From Candidatus Obscuribacterales bacterium (GTDB taxonomy: Bacteria > Cyanobacteriota > Vampirovibrionia > Obscuribacterales > Obscuribacteraceae), in the NCBI GenBank assembly GCA_019744775.1, contig JAIETZ010000001.1:558001-622000 (forward strand): DNA of 64,000 nucleotides, written 5' to 3'. How positions within the stretch are numbered: position 1 is the first letter of the stretch; every line of letters starts with the position of its first letter. Below the pieces are notes generated by a model. It was not told the DNA's origin, did not search any database, and saw only the letters and a program-made list of their open reading frames with translations. Positions 33,167 through 42,978 of the stretch are shown here, in pieces. A program made the translations under genes and the position numbers.

Positions 33167-33887
33167 CCTCATCGTTGGACTGTATCTTGTATTCCTTGTC
33201 TCTATCAAGTACTGATTTCACACGGTGTTTATCAAATTCCACAACCAACCTATTAGTTAGGCGCTCATAGTCGTATTCAGGGGTGCCTTGTTTGCTTTTG
33301 TAGTCATGATCATTTTGACGTACTAGGATCATATCCCCACTCGGTTTGAGAAACACGTGTACATCATTGGAAAAAATCCTTTCTCTAAGCATCGTCTTCT
33401 GTTCCGGATGTTTCGGATCAAGTGATTGAGGAGTTTCCTTTGAATAGGACCCTCCCTTCCATCGGATGGCCTCCACCTGACCGCCATTCTCATCCTTCAT
33501 AGTCCATTCGCCCTTATCATTCATAATGAGTTTGTCTTGGATAAGAGTCTCTGCGCCTCTTTCCTGGACAATTTCCAACTGGTGCTTTTCGTTAACCCTA
33601 ACACCGGACATAGTCACTGGTTTGGTTATCCTGGGCATCGTCAATTCCCAGTGATGCTCATAAATATCCAATGAGCAGCGATCATTAATAGGCAGATGCT
33701 GCACAAGCGCGTCGACTGGTTTACCGGACTTTTGCTCTTTTGCGTCTTTGGTCGTGTCTTTAGCAGTTGAATTGTCGGCAGCTTTACCGTCAGCTATAGC
33801 AGGTGCTCCCCAAGCTTGCTGGCTCAATTTATTTCCGTCGGTCGAATTCTCGCGACCGTCTTTCTTTGCTGCCAAATCTTCCAACAT
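33150..33887 (-). CDS. Hypothetical soluble protein
   Basis: 245 residues. N-terminal 70 residues are disordered and Lys/Asp/Ala-rich (ADNSTAKDTTKDAKEQKS). The rest looks like a beta-rich domain with alternating strands (LDIYEHHWELTMPRITKPV, VHVFLKPSGDMILVRQNDHD, YERLTNRLVVEFDKH). No known domain recognised. It lies just after the large LysM protein on the same strand (61 bases) and its 3' end overlaps the glycosyltransferase by 17 bases. Confidence 0.6.
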   Translation of the reverse strand: MLEDLAAKKDGRENSTDGNKLSQQAWGAPAIADGKAADNSTAKDTTKDAKEQKSGKPVDALVQHLPINDRCSLDIYEHHWELTMPRITKPVTMSGVRVNEKHQLEIVQERGAETLIQDKLIMNDKGEWTMKDENGGQVEAIRWKGGSYSKETPQSLDPKHPEQKTMLRERIFSNDVHVFLKPSGDMILVRQNDHDYKSKQGTPEYDYERLTNRLVVEFDKHRVKSVLDRDKEYKIQSNDEAKESP

Positions 33888-33948
33888 ATTCCAGTGACCT
33901 CACCAAATAGGAGCTTAAGCCAACTTTAATGTCAAAGCTCTAAGTCTC

Positions 33949-36654
33949 CTAGACGGAAAACCCCACTGTCAGCGCATGCTGCCCATCACCTTTAATGTCA
34001 CAGACTTTCTTAAAACGCTCAGCTTCAATTGGGCTCGGCAGCCAAATAACGTCGCCTGCAGCGAGTCTCAAGACTGCTTGTCCGCCCTCTTTGGCGACAT
34101 TTAGGCGGTGAAGGTTAATCGTGCGGATGAGTTCTGCTAAGCGCTCATCCCCCCAACGCTTCCGGGCGATTGATTCAAGCGAATCGCCTTGCTTGATGGT
34201 ATAGGCGCTGCGACGTGGAGTATAGCCAAAGCCGAGGTCTTTTTGGGTTGCGGCTTCAGGCTGGCTTTGCGCAATTTGTTCGACTTTGTCCGAAGCTGTT
34301 TTAGTGTCTTTGATAGGAGGCGTTGCTCCACCGAAATTTCCACCTGGTCCAACGGGCAAAATCGCGTTATCGCGAATAGCGCCACCGGCAGTACTTGTCG
34401 TAGCATCTGCAGACTTAACCGCCTGAACTCCCTGGATTCTTTTGCCATCATCTACAACATCGTTGCCTGATTTAACTCCCTGGTTGTTTTTGGTGGGCTC
34501 AATCTTCTTACCGCCATCAACAGGATTGCCTTCAATTTTCTTGCCACCATTTAGTCTTGATCCTTCAACGGATTTGACTCCCTGCACACCTTTGCCGCCG
34601 TCCGCCATGTTGCTGCCGCCTCCATCTTGCTTGGTGCCCAACCTGGAACCTTCTGCGCGAGCGCCAGTTGAAGCTCCAGCTCCGCCAACTCTACCTGAAA
34701 TTGGAATAAACGGTCCGGCATCACCACCAGCAGCATGTCCACCGCCACCAGCAATTGCCTTAACAGGCGTCCACTTGTCCGTCACTCTTGTATGAGTAGC
34801 GGGTGCATTGTCAGAGATTAGATTCGGACGACTATGACCACCCAAAATGTTTTTACCCGTTGCTTTGGTAGTGTCTTGCATTTCAGTTAGACTCTTACCA
34901 AAACTATTGAGTGCACCATTGGCAGTCTTATTCAATTGGTTAAAGGATCCTGGATTTGTATAACGCAAAGCCTGGTATGGAGCAGCTAGATTTGGCTTGG
35001 CGAGCGGATCTGCGCTTGTAATACTCTGTTTTGCAAAGGAGTTATATGGTTGTGGCTGTTGTTGATTCGGCAAAGCAATTTGCTTGAGCAAAGGACTTGC
35101 TGGATTATTCATAATCGAATTTTTCAGAATGCTATTGAGTCCTGGTTGAGACATCAATGGTTGTTGTTGTGAAAGCGGTAGTTGCAGCTTGGCTGCATCT
35201 GCCAGATGTGTTGCAGATATTGGCGTCAACTTCTGGACAGCCTGCTCACGCCCCGCGTTAGCTTGCATCATCTTATAGTAGTTTTGAGCAGTATTAACTG
35301 CTGAGATTGATTCAGCTGCAGCTTGCCTTGCCGATATTGGCATATCAGCCGATCTAACCAAGGGTGAAAGATTTGAAGAACTTATTTGCTGAACGGCAGG
35401 TTGAATCACTCTTTCCGTTATTTGTTGCTGCGCCGGCAGCCCTGTTTGCGAAATACTTTGCTCGGCAGCTCTTGCAACTGCGGTATTGGAACGATTATCT
35501 TCCCAACGCGCAAGAGCAGAAACATCACCACGCGTCACTGCTGCTCCGCCGCTTCTTTCAGCAACCTGGCTTGTCGAACCACTTGCTTGTTCTCTACCGG
35601 AACCGTAAGTAGAACCCGAACCACGTGGAATACTTCCACCCCAGTTATCTCCACGTGAACTAACGGGCCTTGGTTGATCACCTGGATTTCCTTTTCCATC
35701 ACCGCCGCCACAGTGACCCGATCCCGGCAATCCAGCCTCACTGGTCTTCCGCTGCAACTCTGCCATCGACTTTACATTTTCGGCATATCGGTTCATAGCC
35801 TTTTGATCGCCGGCTCCATCAAATGATACTGCAGCCCCATGACTTTCTATAGACGCATCCAGAGTTTTCCCACATCCACCGCCTAGTTGAATAATAGGAT
35901 TTTTCGAATCCGTGCATGGCTCATTAGGATCGACCTTTTGTAGTGCTCCGTCTTTAAACACATATGACTCACGGGTTGCCGCACTACCGATTACCCTATC
36001 AACTTTGTCGCGCGTTTCAACTAATTGCCCGTCTTTCACGCTGTAGCTGACCTTGCCTTCAGGAGTTTTGAAAGTCAATTTATTACTGCTGCTTTTAACA
36101 TCAAAGTTGCCGTTTGCAGTTTCAAATTTCAAGCGAGCGGAGTTTGTCGACAAGTCAATCTTGCCGCACTCAATCCCTTTTTTAATATCGGCAGTCGCTG
36201 CAACTGTCCTTGCGTCAATAGTTTTACCCAATGCGTCCATTCTTGAAGACATGTCCTTAAGAACTTTCTCGGTCAGCCTAGCCATTTCCCTTTTCTCTTC
36301 AGCCGATTTTGCCTCATCCATGCGCGCATGCAAACACTTAAGCATTTTTGATTGAGTCAGTACTAAGCGCCGCAAATCCTCAGACGAACCTTTCTCGAGC
36401 AATTCGCGAAACTTTTCTTCAGACATCTGAGAACGGGTATCTTTTGCTGTATCTTTTCTCGGTTCTTTGCAGTCGCTCTTTGCCGGCGAGTAGCATTCTT
36501 GAACGAAACCGGTTACACCACTTTGTTGTGGTGTAACCGGCTCCTTTATCGCCTCTTGCGGCATATACAAGTCGTATGAGACTGAAGCTGACAGCACTAT
36601 GGGCTTGGCTTCGACTTCTTGTTTTTTAGTCTCAACTGGAATATCACCAGACAC
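33949..36654 (-). CDS. Large low-complexity protein with C-terminal LysM domain
   Basis: 901 residues starting at GTG with AAGGAAG 7 bases upstream. A charged helical N-terminal third (residues 70-150), then long Gln/Asn/Ser/Gly-rich disordered stretches (GSTYGSGREQASGSTSQ), degenerate repeats of the form GGKKIEGNPVDGGKKIEP near 700-750, and a LysM domain at about 825-885 (YTIKQGDSLESIARKRWGD ... DVIWLP). There is no signal peptide, so it may be cytoplasmic or exported without one. A perfect 13-bp inverted repeat lies in its 5' coding region (36509-36540). Confidence 0.75.
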   Translation of the reverse strand: MSGDIPVETKKQEVEAKPIVLSASVSYDLYMPQEAIKEPVTPQQSGVTGFVQECYSPAKSDCKEPRKDTAKDTRSQMSEEKFRELLEKGSSEDLRRLVLTQSKMLKCLHARMDEAKSAEEKREMARLTEKVLKDMSSRMDALGKTIDARTVAATADIKKGIECGKIDLSTNSARLKFETANGNFDVKSSSNKLTFKTPEGKVSYSVKDGQLVETRDKVDRVIGSAATRESYVFKDGALQKVDPNEPCTDSKNPIIQLGGGCGKTLDASIESHGAAVSFDGAGDQKAMNRYAENVKSMAELQRKTSEAGLPGSGHCGGGDGKGNPGDQPRPVSSRGDNWGGSIPRGSGSTYGSGREQASGSTSQVAERSGGAAVTRGDVSALARWEDNRSNTAVARAAEQSISQTGLPAQQQITERVIQPAVQQISSSNLSPLVRSADMPISARQAAAESISAVNTAQNYYKMMQANAGREQAVQKLTPISATHLADAAKLQLPLSQQQPLMSQPGLNSILKNSIMNNPASPLLKQIALPNQQQPQPYNSFAKQSITSADPLAKPNLAAPYQALRYTNPGSFNQLNKTANGALNSFGKSLTEMQDTTKATGKNILGGHSRPNLISDNAPATHTRVTDKWTPVKAIAGGGGHAAGGDAGPFIPISGRVGGAGASTGARAEGSRLGTKQDGGGSNMADGGKGVQGVKSVEGSRLNGGKKIEGNPVDGGKKIEPTKNNQGVKSGNDVVDDGKRIQGVQAVKSADATTSTAGGAIRDNAILPVGPGGNFGGATPPIKDTKTASDKVEQIAQSQPEAATQKDLGFGYTPRRSAYTIKQGDSLESIARKRWGDERLAELIRTINLHRLNVAKEGGQAVLRLAAGDVIWLPSPIEAERFKKVCDIKGDGQHALTVGFSV
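36509..36540. repeat. Perfect 13-bp inverted repeat inside LysM gene
   Basis: CCGGTTACACCAC (36509-36521), 6-base loop, GTGGTGTAACCGG (36528-36540). It encodes the residues VTP-QQ-SGVTG near residue 40 of the LysM protein. The mRNA would form a very stable hairpin about 115-145 bases after the start codon. Confidence 0.7.
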
Positions 36655-36678
36655 AGACAGCTTCCTTTCCTAGTAAGA

Positions 36679-36722
36679 GTGGTTGGGGTCTCTCCGCTTC
36701 CGCTTCCACGACCGTCAACCAC
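36679..36722. other. Intergenic inverted repeat between TPR and LysM genes
   Basis: GTGGTTG (36679-36685) and CAACCAC (36716-36722) are perfect reverse complements 30 bases apart, upstream of the LysM gene. The function is unknown; it may be an attenuator or a chance match. Confidence 0.3.
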
Positions 36723-36798
36723 AGGGTTCAAATAGATCTATCCGTGCACCTTTCAGATTGGACAAAAGGCGCAAGGAAAATTTGTTTTGTAGATTAAA

Positions 36799-38919
36799 TT
36801 AGGGCTTAGCCGGCGGCAGGTCAGCCTTTGCAAAAGCGTCTTTATCTAGCTCTTCAGCGGCCTTTTTATGAAATTCAGCCTGCGCACCCTCACCCAACTG
36901 CTTTTCCGCAAACGAAAGCAGGGCGAGGATTTCCGGGTTTTTCTCATCTTTCTTGAGGGATTCTTTTAACAAGGTCTCTGCCTTATCGTATTGACCAGCC
37001 CAAATGAGCACCCTGGGCACCGCTGTTTTTGCTCTGGGAGACTTATCAATTTTTTCGGCCATCAGTGCCGCTCTATAAGCTTCATCGCCAGAGCCCATCG
37101 CAATCGCTGCCCGAGACAAAGGCTCCCATGCTTCGGCAAGTGCGGGATTTAATTTAACGGCATTCTGCAACTCAAAATATGCCAGATGAAACTGCCTGGC
37201 TTGCAACATACAGTTGCCGACGATGTAATGCACTCTTGGATTATTCGGATCAGTTTCTTCTGCTAGTTGTGCGTAAGACATGGCATTTTGTCCCTTGCCC
37301 AAGCGCATCAATGATTCAGCTGCACCTGATGCCGCAGTACCTACTATTTCCGGAGATAGCTTTTGCTTTTGCGCCAACTCAACGGCATGCGCAAATTGTT
37401 CGCTGGCACCCTGATAGTCCTTGCTATTAAGCAAAGTAGCCGCAACAGCAAGCGTTGCCGGAACAGTACCCGGACTTAATTGCAGAGCTTGCTTTGATTC
37501 CATAACTGCCTTTTCAGTCTTGCCATTTTGAATTAGAGACAGGGCATACATAGCATGCGCTCTACCGCTATTTGCGTTGGCCGCGATTGCCGATTGCCAC
37601 AAAGCTTCGTTAGATGACCAACTGTAATTGCGCCACATCGTCAATCCAATTAAAACAAGCAATGCAGATGCAGTGACAATAAGTGTCTTTTGCCAGTTTG
37701 TCATTGCTAGTTTCGCCAATGCCCAACCAGCAAGTATCGACAGTCCAGCCAGCGATAGATAAATCCGTCTATCAGCTACGTACTCAGGTTGAAGTAATGC
37801 GATACTGGGGACAAGCCCGGCAATAAATAAGTAGAAACCAAAAGAGATCATTGGGCGGCTTCTGAAAAACCAAATACAGAAAATTGCACCCAATAAAACA
37901 ACACCGCCAAGTATGGCTAAAGGATCAGCAAAATCGTTAGCCAAAACACAAGGTGGATCCACAGTCAATCCAATTGGAATTAAGAACCCACGCAAATAGT
38001 AAGTAACAACAGCCTTTAGTTGAGTGGCGTAGTAGGAAACTGCCGGCAAAAGTTGCAATCCATTACCGTTACCAGATGGCACGCTGACACCCAACAATGC
38101 TAGATACGGAAGAGTTCCTGCCAACACAATAAGAGTACAAAGCACCCATACTTTGCGAGTTGCCCACTCTGTCCATTTGATGCCAGGTTGTTTTATTATC
38201 AATGCAATCATGATCATAGTCAGCGGCAATAACAGAGCTTCGTTGCTAACCAGTATTGCATTTACAACAAAGATAGCTGAAAAAATATAACCCCAAATTC
38301 TAAGTGCTCTGGACTTTGCCAATTGCGAAAGCAAAAAGCAATTAAGCGCTAAGAAATAGTTGGCAGCCATAAGTGGTGCCACGCGTCCGGAAATGTATCC
38401 AACTGCTTCTGATGTAAATGGATGGCAGGCAAAAATAGCGGCAGAGGCAAAAGCAAGCATGTAAGGATCTACATCCAATCTTCCTTGGTGTTTCAAGCGC
38501 CACGACATGGTAAACACGAGAATGAACAAATAACCGCTTGCCACCAAATGCAAACCAAGATTGACAATATGGTGCCAGACAACGCTAAATCCTGCTGCCT
38601 CGTAATCCCAAGCATAAGTTGCCTTCAAATATTGTTGAGTCAGGGGGGTCTTAAAAGCTTGTGTCCACAACCCTGACCAAAATGTATGGCTGTCCTGCAC
38701 AGTAGATAAAAACTTGAGGGTCTCAAGGTCGTTAAAAACAAGGCCACCCCAAAGACCACTTAAGTGGGCGGCAAACACAATGACAACAATCGAGGACAAG
38801 AGCATGTAGAAGAACTTCCAATTGATCTTGTCCTGATGGGATTCTGCTTCTGTTTTGTGAACAGGAATTCCCTTCTTGTGCGACTTACTCTTGTCTACTG
38901 AACCTTTTTGCTTTGCCAT
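36799..38919 (-). CDS. TMTC-like membrane protein with TPR repeats
   Basis: 706 residues from ATG 38919 (an alternative start at 38943 adds 8). About ten membrane segments in residues 35-430 with the TMTC-like motif CHPFTSEAVGYISGRVAPL after the first lumenal loop (GGLVFNDLETLKFLSTVQD). The C-terminal 260 residues are TPR repeats (SGRAHAMYALSLIQNGKTEK, NPRVHYIVGNCMLQARQFH, NPEILALLSFAEKQLGEG). Relatives resemble O-mannosyl-type transferases or their regulators; bacterial members are mostly uncharacterised. Glycan or lipid-linked sugar work is inference. Confidence 0.75.
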   Translation of the reverse strand: MAKQKGSVDKSKSHKKGIPVHKTEAESHQDKINWKFFYMLLSSIVVIVFAAHLSGLWGGLVFNDLETLKFLSTVQDSHTFWSGLWTQAFKTPLTQQYLKATYAWDYEAAGFSVVWHHIVNLGLHLVASGYLFILVFTMSWRLKHQGRLDVDPYMLAFASAAIFACHPFTSEAVGYISGRVAPLMAANYFLALNCFLLSQLAKSRALRIWGYIFSAIFVVNAILVSNEALLLPLTMIMIALIIKQPGIKWTEWATRKVWVLCTLIVLAGTLPYLALLGVSVPSGNGNGLQLLPAVSYYATQLKAVVTYYLRGFLIPIGLTVDPPCVLANDFADPLAILGGVVLLGAIFCIWFFRSRPMISFGFYLFIAGLVPSIALLQPEYVADRRIYLSLAGLSILAGWALAKLAMTNWQKTLIVTASALLVLIGLTMWRNYSWSSNEALWQSAIAANANSGRAHAMYALSLIQNGKTEKAVMESKQALQLSPGTVPATLAVAATLLNSKDYQGASEQFAHAVELAQKQKLSPEIVGTAASGAAESLMRLGKGQNAMSYAQLAEETDPNNPRVHYIVGNCMLQARQFHLAYFELQNAVKLNPALAEAWEPLSRAAIAMGSGDEAYRAALMAEKIDKSPRAKTAVPRVLIWAGQYDKAETLLKESLKKDEKNPEILALLSFAEKQLGEGAQAEFHKKAAEELDKDAFAKADLPPAKP

Positions 38920-38970
38920 ATGCCATTTTCCGCCGACAACCAATCATCCTAGATTGTACTAATCTTTTGG

Positions 38971-40281
38971 CTAAGAAAGGTTTCTTTCCATGCGAGCTAA
39001 TAGTCGGCTGAAAATGCGCGGTGAAGCAAAACCTTGATCGTACATCAACGCCATTTGCCCACTCGATTGACTGACCGACACCATTTGTTTGTCCAAAAGC
39101 AAAACAGACTCATAGAGATCAGCTATACCAATTTCATGCTCTCCCTTTTGCATAGCACGAGCTTTGCCGTAGATAAGGCTCACGAGCGCCGTTGCCACTA
39201 AGTGATTAAACCCAGCGACGACAGAAAGACCGCCCATAGCCGAACCAAAGTAAGTCTTACCAAAGAGTTTCAAGTATAAATATTGGCGCATAAAATGATC
39301 TATTTCCGGACTTAATGCATCAAATTTCTCGGCAAATGATTTTTCTATGCTTACCAATCCGCAATTCGGAAACTCCATTTTCTTGGTTATTAAAACTCCT
39401 ACGACATAACGCAAAATATCCAGTCGCGATGCAGGTTTTAGATTACTTTGAATACGACGTCTTTTGATCAATGGCCAGGTCAGTCCGCGAAAGCAGAGTA
39501 GTGTAAACATGAGATTTTCAAACGATGTTGGGACTCTGTCCTGCCAAATACTCAAATTTGGTTTAAATTGGCTAATAAGACTGATGTCTTGCTCAGTTGA
39601 TTTAAGCCGAATTGCCTCAGCAAGAATTTCACCGGCAGATAGCCACATCTGGCAAGTATCTCCAAACGGTTCTTGCCTGGTAAGGTTCAGCATCCTTTCT
39701 TCTATCAGGAAATATTCATCCCAAGAAATAGGTATACCAGGCGCCAGATTCAACGACGACATAGAAACATTGTCGTCTGTTTTACCGGCTTCTTTTTTCA
39801 ATTGGGCTTGCAGTTGTTTGTTTAACTCAAGCATTCCTTCAAGCATTTCACGCTGTTCTACAAGTGGTCTGCCCAAATTTCTCACGGAAGCCATACTGCT
39901 ATGGGACACACCGGCAAAGACTCCTTTTGGGGTACCTACAAATGTGTAAGGAAACATTTGGCAAATAGTTGGTTTTTCACTTTCACCCAACGTGCCGTGA
40001 ATGAAGCAAAGGTTATCGACTAGAAATGGACAAGCACCATCTGCGTGAGCCTTGGTATAGATAGGAAAAGGAGATAGTCCTTCGGAAAATTCCTTTTCCC
40101 TATGGGCGAATAATTCGATTCCAGCCAACTGCGGATGCATTGAAGCCCAATCGACATCTTTGACTTTGTCGTAATCCTTCAATGTCAGTCCAACTGCAAA
40201 TCCGGAACAACAACGACCACATCCCTGGCAGTTGTAGGAGATGCCTTCTGGAATTTGTAATGGCTTTTTTTCTTCAGTCAT
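38971..40281 (-). CDS. YkgJ-type cysteine-cluster protein
   Basis: 436 residues. N-terminal metal-binding cluster CQGCGRCCSGF (about 18-28) and CPFLVDNLCFIHG with later CQMFPY form the YkgJ/CxxCxxCC zinc or iron-sulfur binding domain. The remaining 300 residues are helical with no family I recognise. Usual YkgJ proteins are 100-250 residues, so this one has a long C-terminal extension. Function unknown. It lies 51 bases upstream of the TMTC-like gene on the same strand. Confidence 0.72.
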   Translation of the reverse strand: MTEEKKPLQIPEGISYNCQGCGRCCSGFAVGLTLKDYDKVKDVDWASMHPQLAGIELFAHREKEFSEGLSPFPIYTKAHADGACPFLVDNLCFIHGTLGESEKPTICQMFPYTFVGTPKGVFAGVSHSSMASVRNLGRPLVEQREMLEGMLELNKQLQAQLKKEAGKTDDNVSMSSLNLAPGIPISWDEYFLIEERMLNLTRQEPFGDTCQMWLSAGEILAEAIRLKSTEQDISLISQFKPNLSIWQDRVPTSFENLMFTLLCFRGLTWPLIKRRRIQSNLKPASRLDILRYVVGVLITKKMEFPNCGLVSIEKSFAEKFDALSPEIDHFMRQYLYLKLFGKTYFGSAMGGLSVVAGFNHLVATALVSLIYGKARAMQKGEHEIGIADLYESVLLLDKQMVSVSQSSGQMALMYDQGFASPRIFSRLLARMERNLS

Positions 40282-40309
40282 AAATGCGCTCTTATATCAA
40301 GGCTAGCAT

Positions 40310-41671
40310 TTAAAACTCCGGCTTGCCTCTGCCCAACCACTCGGTGTATGTCGGCGGTTCGCTGCTCTCATCACCGAAGCTGCCGTTACCTGCTCGCGAG
40401 AAGTAATCAGCTAAAAGGCGATTGTAGCGAGTTAAGTCTGTTCCATTGCCCTTACTTGTAACTACATGACTTGGCTTTACAGCAGCCCTTGCAGCCGGCG
40501 CTGCTTTAATAGCGGTAGAAGATGCTTGCCAAACTGTTCTTGCTCTTGCATTACTTGCGTCGCTTGTGGATTTCGGCAGCACGGATTCCGGTGCAATTGC
40601 CGGTTTAGCAGGAACAGCTTTTGCAACCGGCTTCGCCTGGACTTTCGCCGGAGCTAAAGAGGAAACTGGTTTAGTTGGTTTTGCAACAGGCACAGTCGGA
40701 TGCACCGAAACTGATTTCACTGGAACAATTGTCTTAGCCGGCGCCGGTGTAGTTACCGCTGTTGGTTCAGGCAACTTCGTCTCAGCAACAGGCTCAATGA
40801 CTGGTGTCTCCACCGCTTTTGATTCTTGAGGTGCAGTAGGTGCAGCAGGAGCAACGATAGTCTGCTTCGCAGCAGTTGTCTCCGGTTTGAGAATCGTCAT
40901 TTTGACAATATCAAACAAACAATAAATAAGTATGCCTGCTAAGAAGCAAACACACAGCCAAAGAATGTTCGTGATTTTGATCTTGTGAACAACTTCTTCC
41001 GGCGACTTTCTATTTTGAACATCATCACTTACTCGCGGTCTCAATAGTGGAGACTCAAGAGCAGTCCATCTGGCCTTGAGAATTGAGTCATCAACATCTT
41101 CTTCTATCTTCTCGAAATCGACTACTTTTGGAATCGCTTTAATTTCAACCAATTTGCTTTCAGTAGGTTCTTTTACTTCCGGCTTCGTGACGACCGGCTC
41201 AATTTTCTTGGGCTCGGGTGGTGCAACAGGTTTAACTGGTGGCACAATTGGTGGTGACACCGCTTCTGGTGGCACAGGTGGTGGCGGCAGTTTTACCTCT
41301 ACTGGTTTTTCAACTTTCAGTTCCGGTTTTGGTTCCACCTTCGGCGCTTCTGGTGTCACAGGCGTCGTATTAATTGGCACTGCAGGTTGCACCGGCAGAG
41401 ACTGCGAAGATATCGACTGCTCGGATGCAGACTGCACAAAAGATCTAATTGGAGTTTCAACCGGTTTTGCCCAATTCGACTCAGGCTTTTTCCAGGATGG
41501 CGCGATCGGCTCGCGATCTTCTCGACTCCACGATGGTCCGCTTGGGGCTTTCCGCCATTGCGTATCACGCTGAGACAACATCGATGTGCGCACACCGCAC
41601 TCTTGACAATAATTGTCGTCGTGCCAAATCTCAGACCTGCACTCAGTGCAATTAGCCGATTCAAGAACCAT
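40310..41671 (-). CDS. Zinc-ribbon membrane protein with Pro/Val/Lys-rich linkers
   Basis: 453 residues from ATG 41671 (GAGG 7 bases upstream; a start at 41731 adds 20 residues). N-terminal zinc ribbon NCTECRSEIWHDDNYCQECG, then long low-complexity Pro/Val/Lys/Glu linkers, one membrane segment (ILWLCVCFLAGILIYCLFDIV, near residue 240), and a second Pro/Ala-rich linker to a short C-terminal block (YNRLLADYFSRAGNGSF). The zinc ribbon is expected in the cytoplasm and the tail outside. Function unknown. Its stop is 28 bases before the YkgJ gene. Confidence 0.7.
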   Translation of the reverse strand: MVLESANCTECRSEIWHDDNYCQECGVRTSMLSQRDTQWRKAPSGPSWSREDREPIAPSWKKPESNWAKPVETPIRSFVQSASEQSISSQSLPVQPAVPINTTPVTPEAPKVEPKPELKVEKPVEVKLPPPPVPPEAVSPPIVPPVKPVAPPEPKKIEPVVTKPEVKEPTESKLVEIKAIPKVVDFEKIEEDVDDSILKARWTALESPLLRPRVSDDVQNRKSPEEVVHKIKITNILWLCVCFLAGILIYCLFDIVKMTILKPETTAAKQTIVAPAAPTAPQESKAVETPVIEPVAETKLPEPTAVTTPAPAKTIVPVKSVSVHPTVPVAKPTKPVSSLAPAKVQAKPVAKAVPAKPAIAPESVLPKSTSDASNARARTVWQASSTAIKAAPAARAAVKPSHVVTSKGNGTDLTRYNRLLADYFSRAGNGSFGDESSEPPTYTEWLGRGKPEF

Positions 41672-41811
41672 GAATTTTCCTCGTCCACCTTTGTTCTCTT
41701 GCAAACCCATAAACCTAATATAAGTAAGCAAGGTCTAAATAAGGATAGCTTCAAAAAGCTTAATTGCAATTAAATTTTCTCGGGATGGTAACATTGTTGA
41801 GTCAGATAAAC

Positions 41812-41834
41812 GGGCGCATGCAATGCGCCCCTAC
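41812..41834. repeat. REP-like 23-bp hairpin, copy 2
   Basis: Reverse complement of the unit at 1384-1406 with a single mismatch. GGGCGC (41812-41817) pairs with GCGCCC (41825-41830) and the unit ends CTAC. It lies 18 bases before a small membrane-protein gene. Confidence 0.6.
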
Positions 41835-41851
41835 AGAGGTCCTTTGAAACC

Positions 41852-42112
41852 ATGAACGAAGTTGATAGAGCTGAGCTCATTCAATCGGTAAAAGCTTTTG
41901 CCATCCCCGCCTCACTATTTTTGTCGTGCGTCATTCTTGCCGGCGGCGTTTTCCTTATTTACAACGGCTACGCACTCGGTTGGGCATTTGCCGCCACGTC
42001 AGCCATCATTCAAATAACCGCTTTTACAGCCTTTATACGCTTCCAGAACAAGCTCAGAGTGGCAGGACGTATTCCTGAAGAAAAGCCACGCGCAGAAGCT
42101 CAAAGCAATTAA
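41852..42112 (+). CDS. Small two-pass membrane protein
   Basis: 86 residues with two hydrophobic segments (ASLFLSCVILAGGVFLIY, 20-37; ALGWAFAATSAIIQITAFTA, 41-60) and a basic, charged tail. RBS AGAGG lies 10 bases upstream of the ATG. It is followed 11 bases later by an NAD-dependent epimerase gene, so probably the same transcript. No family recognised. Confidence 0.65.
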   Translation: MNEVDRAELIQSVKAFAIPASLFLSCVILAGGVFLIYNGYALGWAFAATSAIIQITAFTAFIRFQNKLRVAGRIPEEKPRAEAQSN

Positions 42113-42123
42113 ACAGGTAACCC

Positions 42124-42975
42124 ATGCGAGTTCTATTAACAGGTGGCTCAGGCGACCTTGGACAGGTATTGGCGAAACAGCTGATTGAGAAGGGGCATAC
42201 GCCCGCAGCTTTAGATATTCAGCCGGCTAAAACACTTCATGGCGAATTTATCCAGGGATCCATTCTCGACAGAGACAAATTGCCGGGTATCTTTTCTGGA
42301 TGCGATTGCATTGTGCACATTGCGGACTGGCATGGCATTCACGAATTCCAGCAGAATAAAGATGCCTACGACTTTTTCGATCTCAATGTGAAAGGAACAT
42401 TTGAGGTATTCCAGGCTGCAGTCGCAGCACGCGTGAAAAATGTCGTCTTCATTTCCACGACTAGCGTGGATGAACCGGATAGCTATTATGGAATGAGCAA
42501 AATTCTGGCTGAACAAATAGCTGATTTCTATTTCCGCAAACACAATTTGAACGTCGTGACTCTTCGCCCACGTGCCTTTATTCCGCACTGGAATCGCGCC
42601 GTGTACAAATCATACGTTGAATGGGCCAAATGGTTCTGGGGCGGTGCTGTGCACATTGATGATGTAGCTCAAGCCGTCCTCAAGTCAATTGACTTTGTCA
42701 GTTCAAATAGTGAACTCAAAGAACACCTTATCCTTCCCATTGACGGAGCCTATGAATACACCGACAGCGAACTCGCTAATTGGGATAAGGAAGGACCAGG
42801 TTCAACCTTTAGGAATCACTACGAGAAATACCTCGAGCTGGTCCAATCAAAAGGTCTTGATCCCGCTCTCAAACCGCGCAAGTTAGATATCTCGCAAACG
42901 AATAAGCACTTAGGCTACGAGCCCACATATAGCCTCGGCAGCCTCTTGCGAGAACTCTCCGAACAAAATGACTAA
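42124..42975 (+). CDS. NAD-dependent epimerase/dehydratase (extended SDR)
   Basis: 283 residues. Rossmann motif TGGSGDLG (6-13), the catalytic YxxxK as YYGMSK (about 122-127) with upstream Ser/Thr (STTSVD), and substrate region RPRAFIPHWNRA. These enzymes modify nucleotide sugars or similar carbonyl substrates; specificity is not readable. It is the last plus-strand gene before the ribosomal cluster and ends at a strong shared terminator. Confidence 0.88.
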   Translation: MRVLLTGGSGDLGQVLAKQLIEKGHTPAALDIQPAKTLHGEFIQGSILDRDKLPGIFSGCDCIVHIADWHGIHEFQQNKDAYDFFDLNVKGTFEVFQAAVAARVKNVVFISTTSVDEPDSYYGMSKILAEQIADFYFRKHNLNVVTLRPRAFIPHWNRAVYKSYVEWAKWFWGGAVHIDDVAQAVLKSIDFVSSNSELKEHLILPIDGAYEYTDSELANWDKEGPGSTFRNHYEKYLELVQSKGLDPALKPRKLDISQTNKHLGYEPTYSLGSLLRELSEQND

Positions 42976-42978
42976 ATA

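Noticed and set aside
41076-41573. A 165-residue open frame opposite the zinc-ribbon gene
   Set aside because: It is Gly/Thr/Ser-rich because it mirrors the Pro/Val/Lys linkers of the real gene on the other strand.
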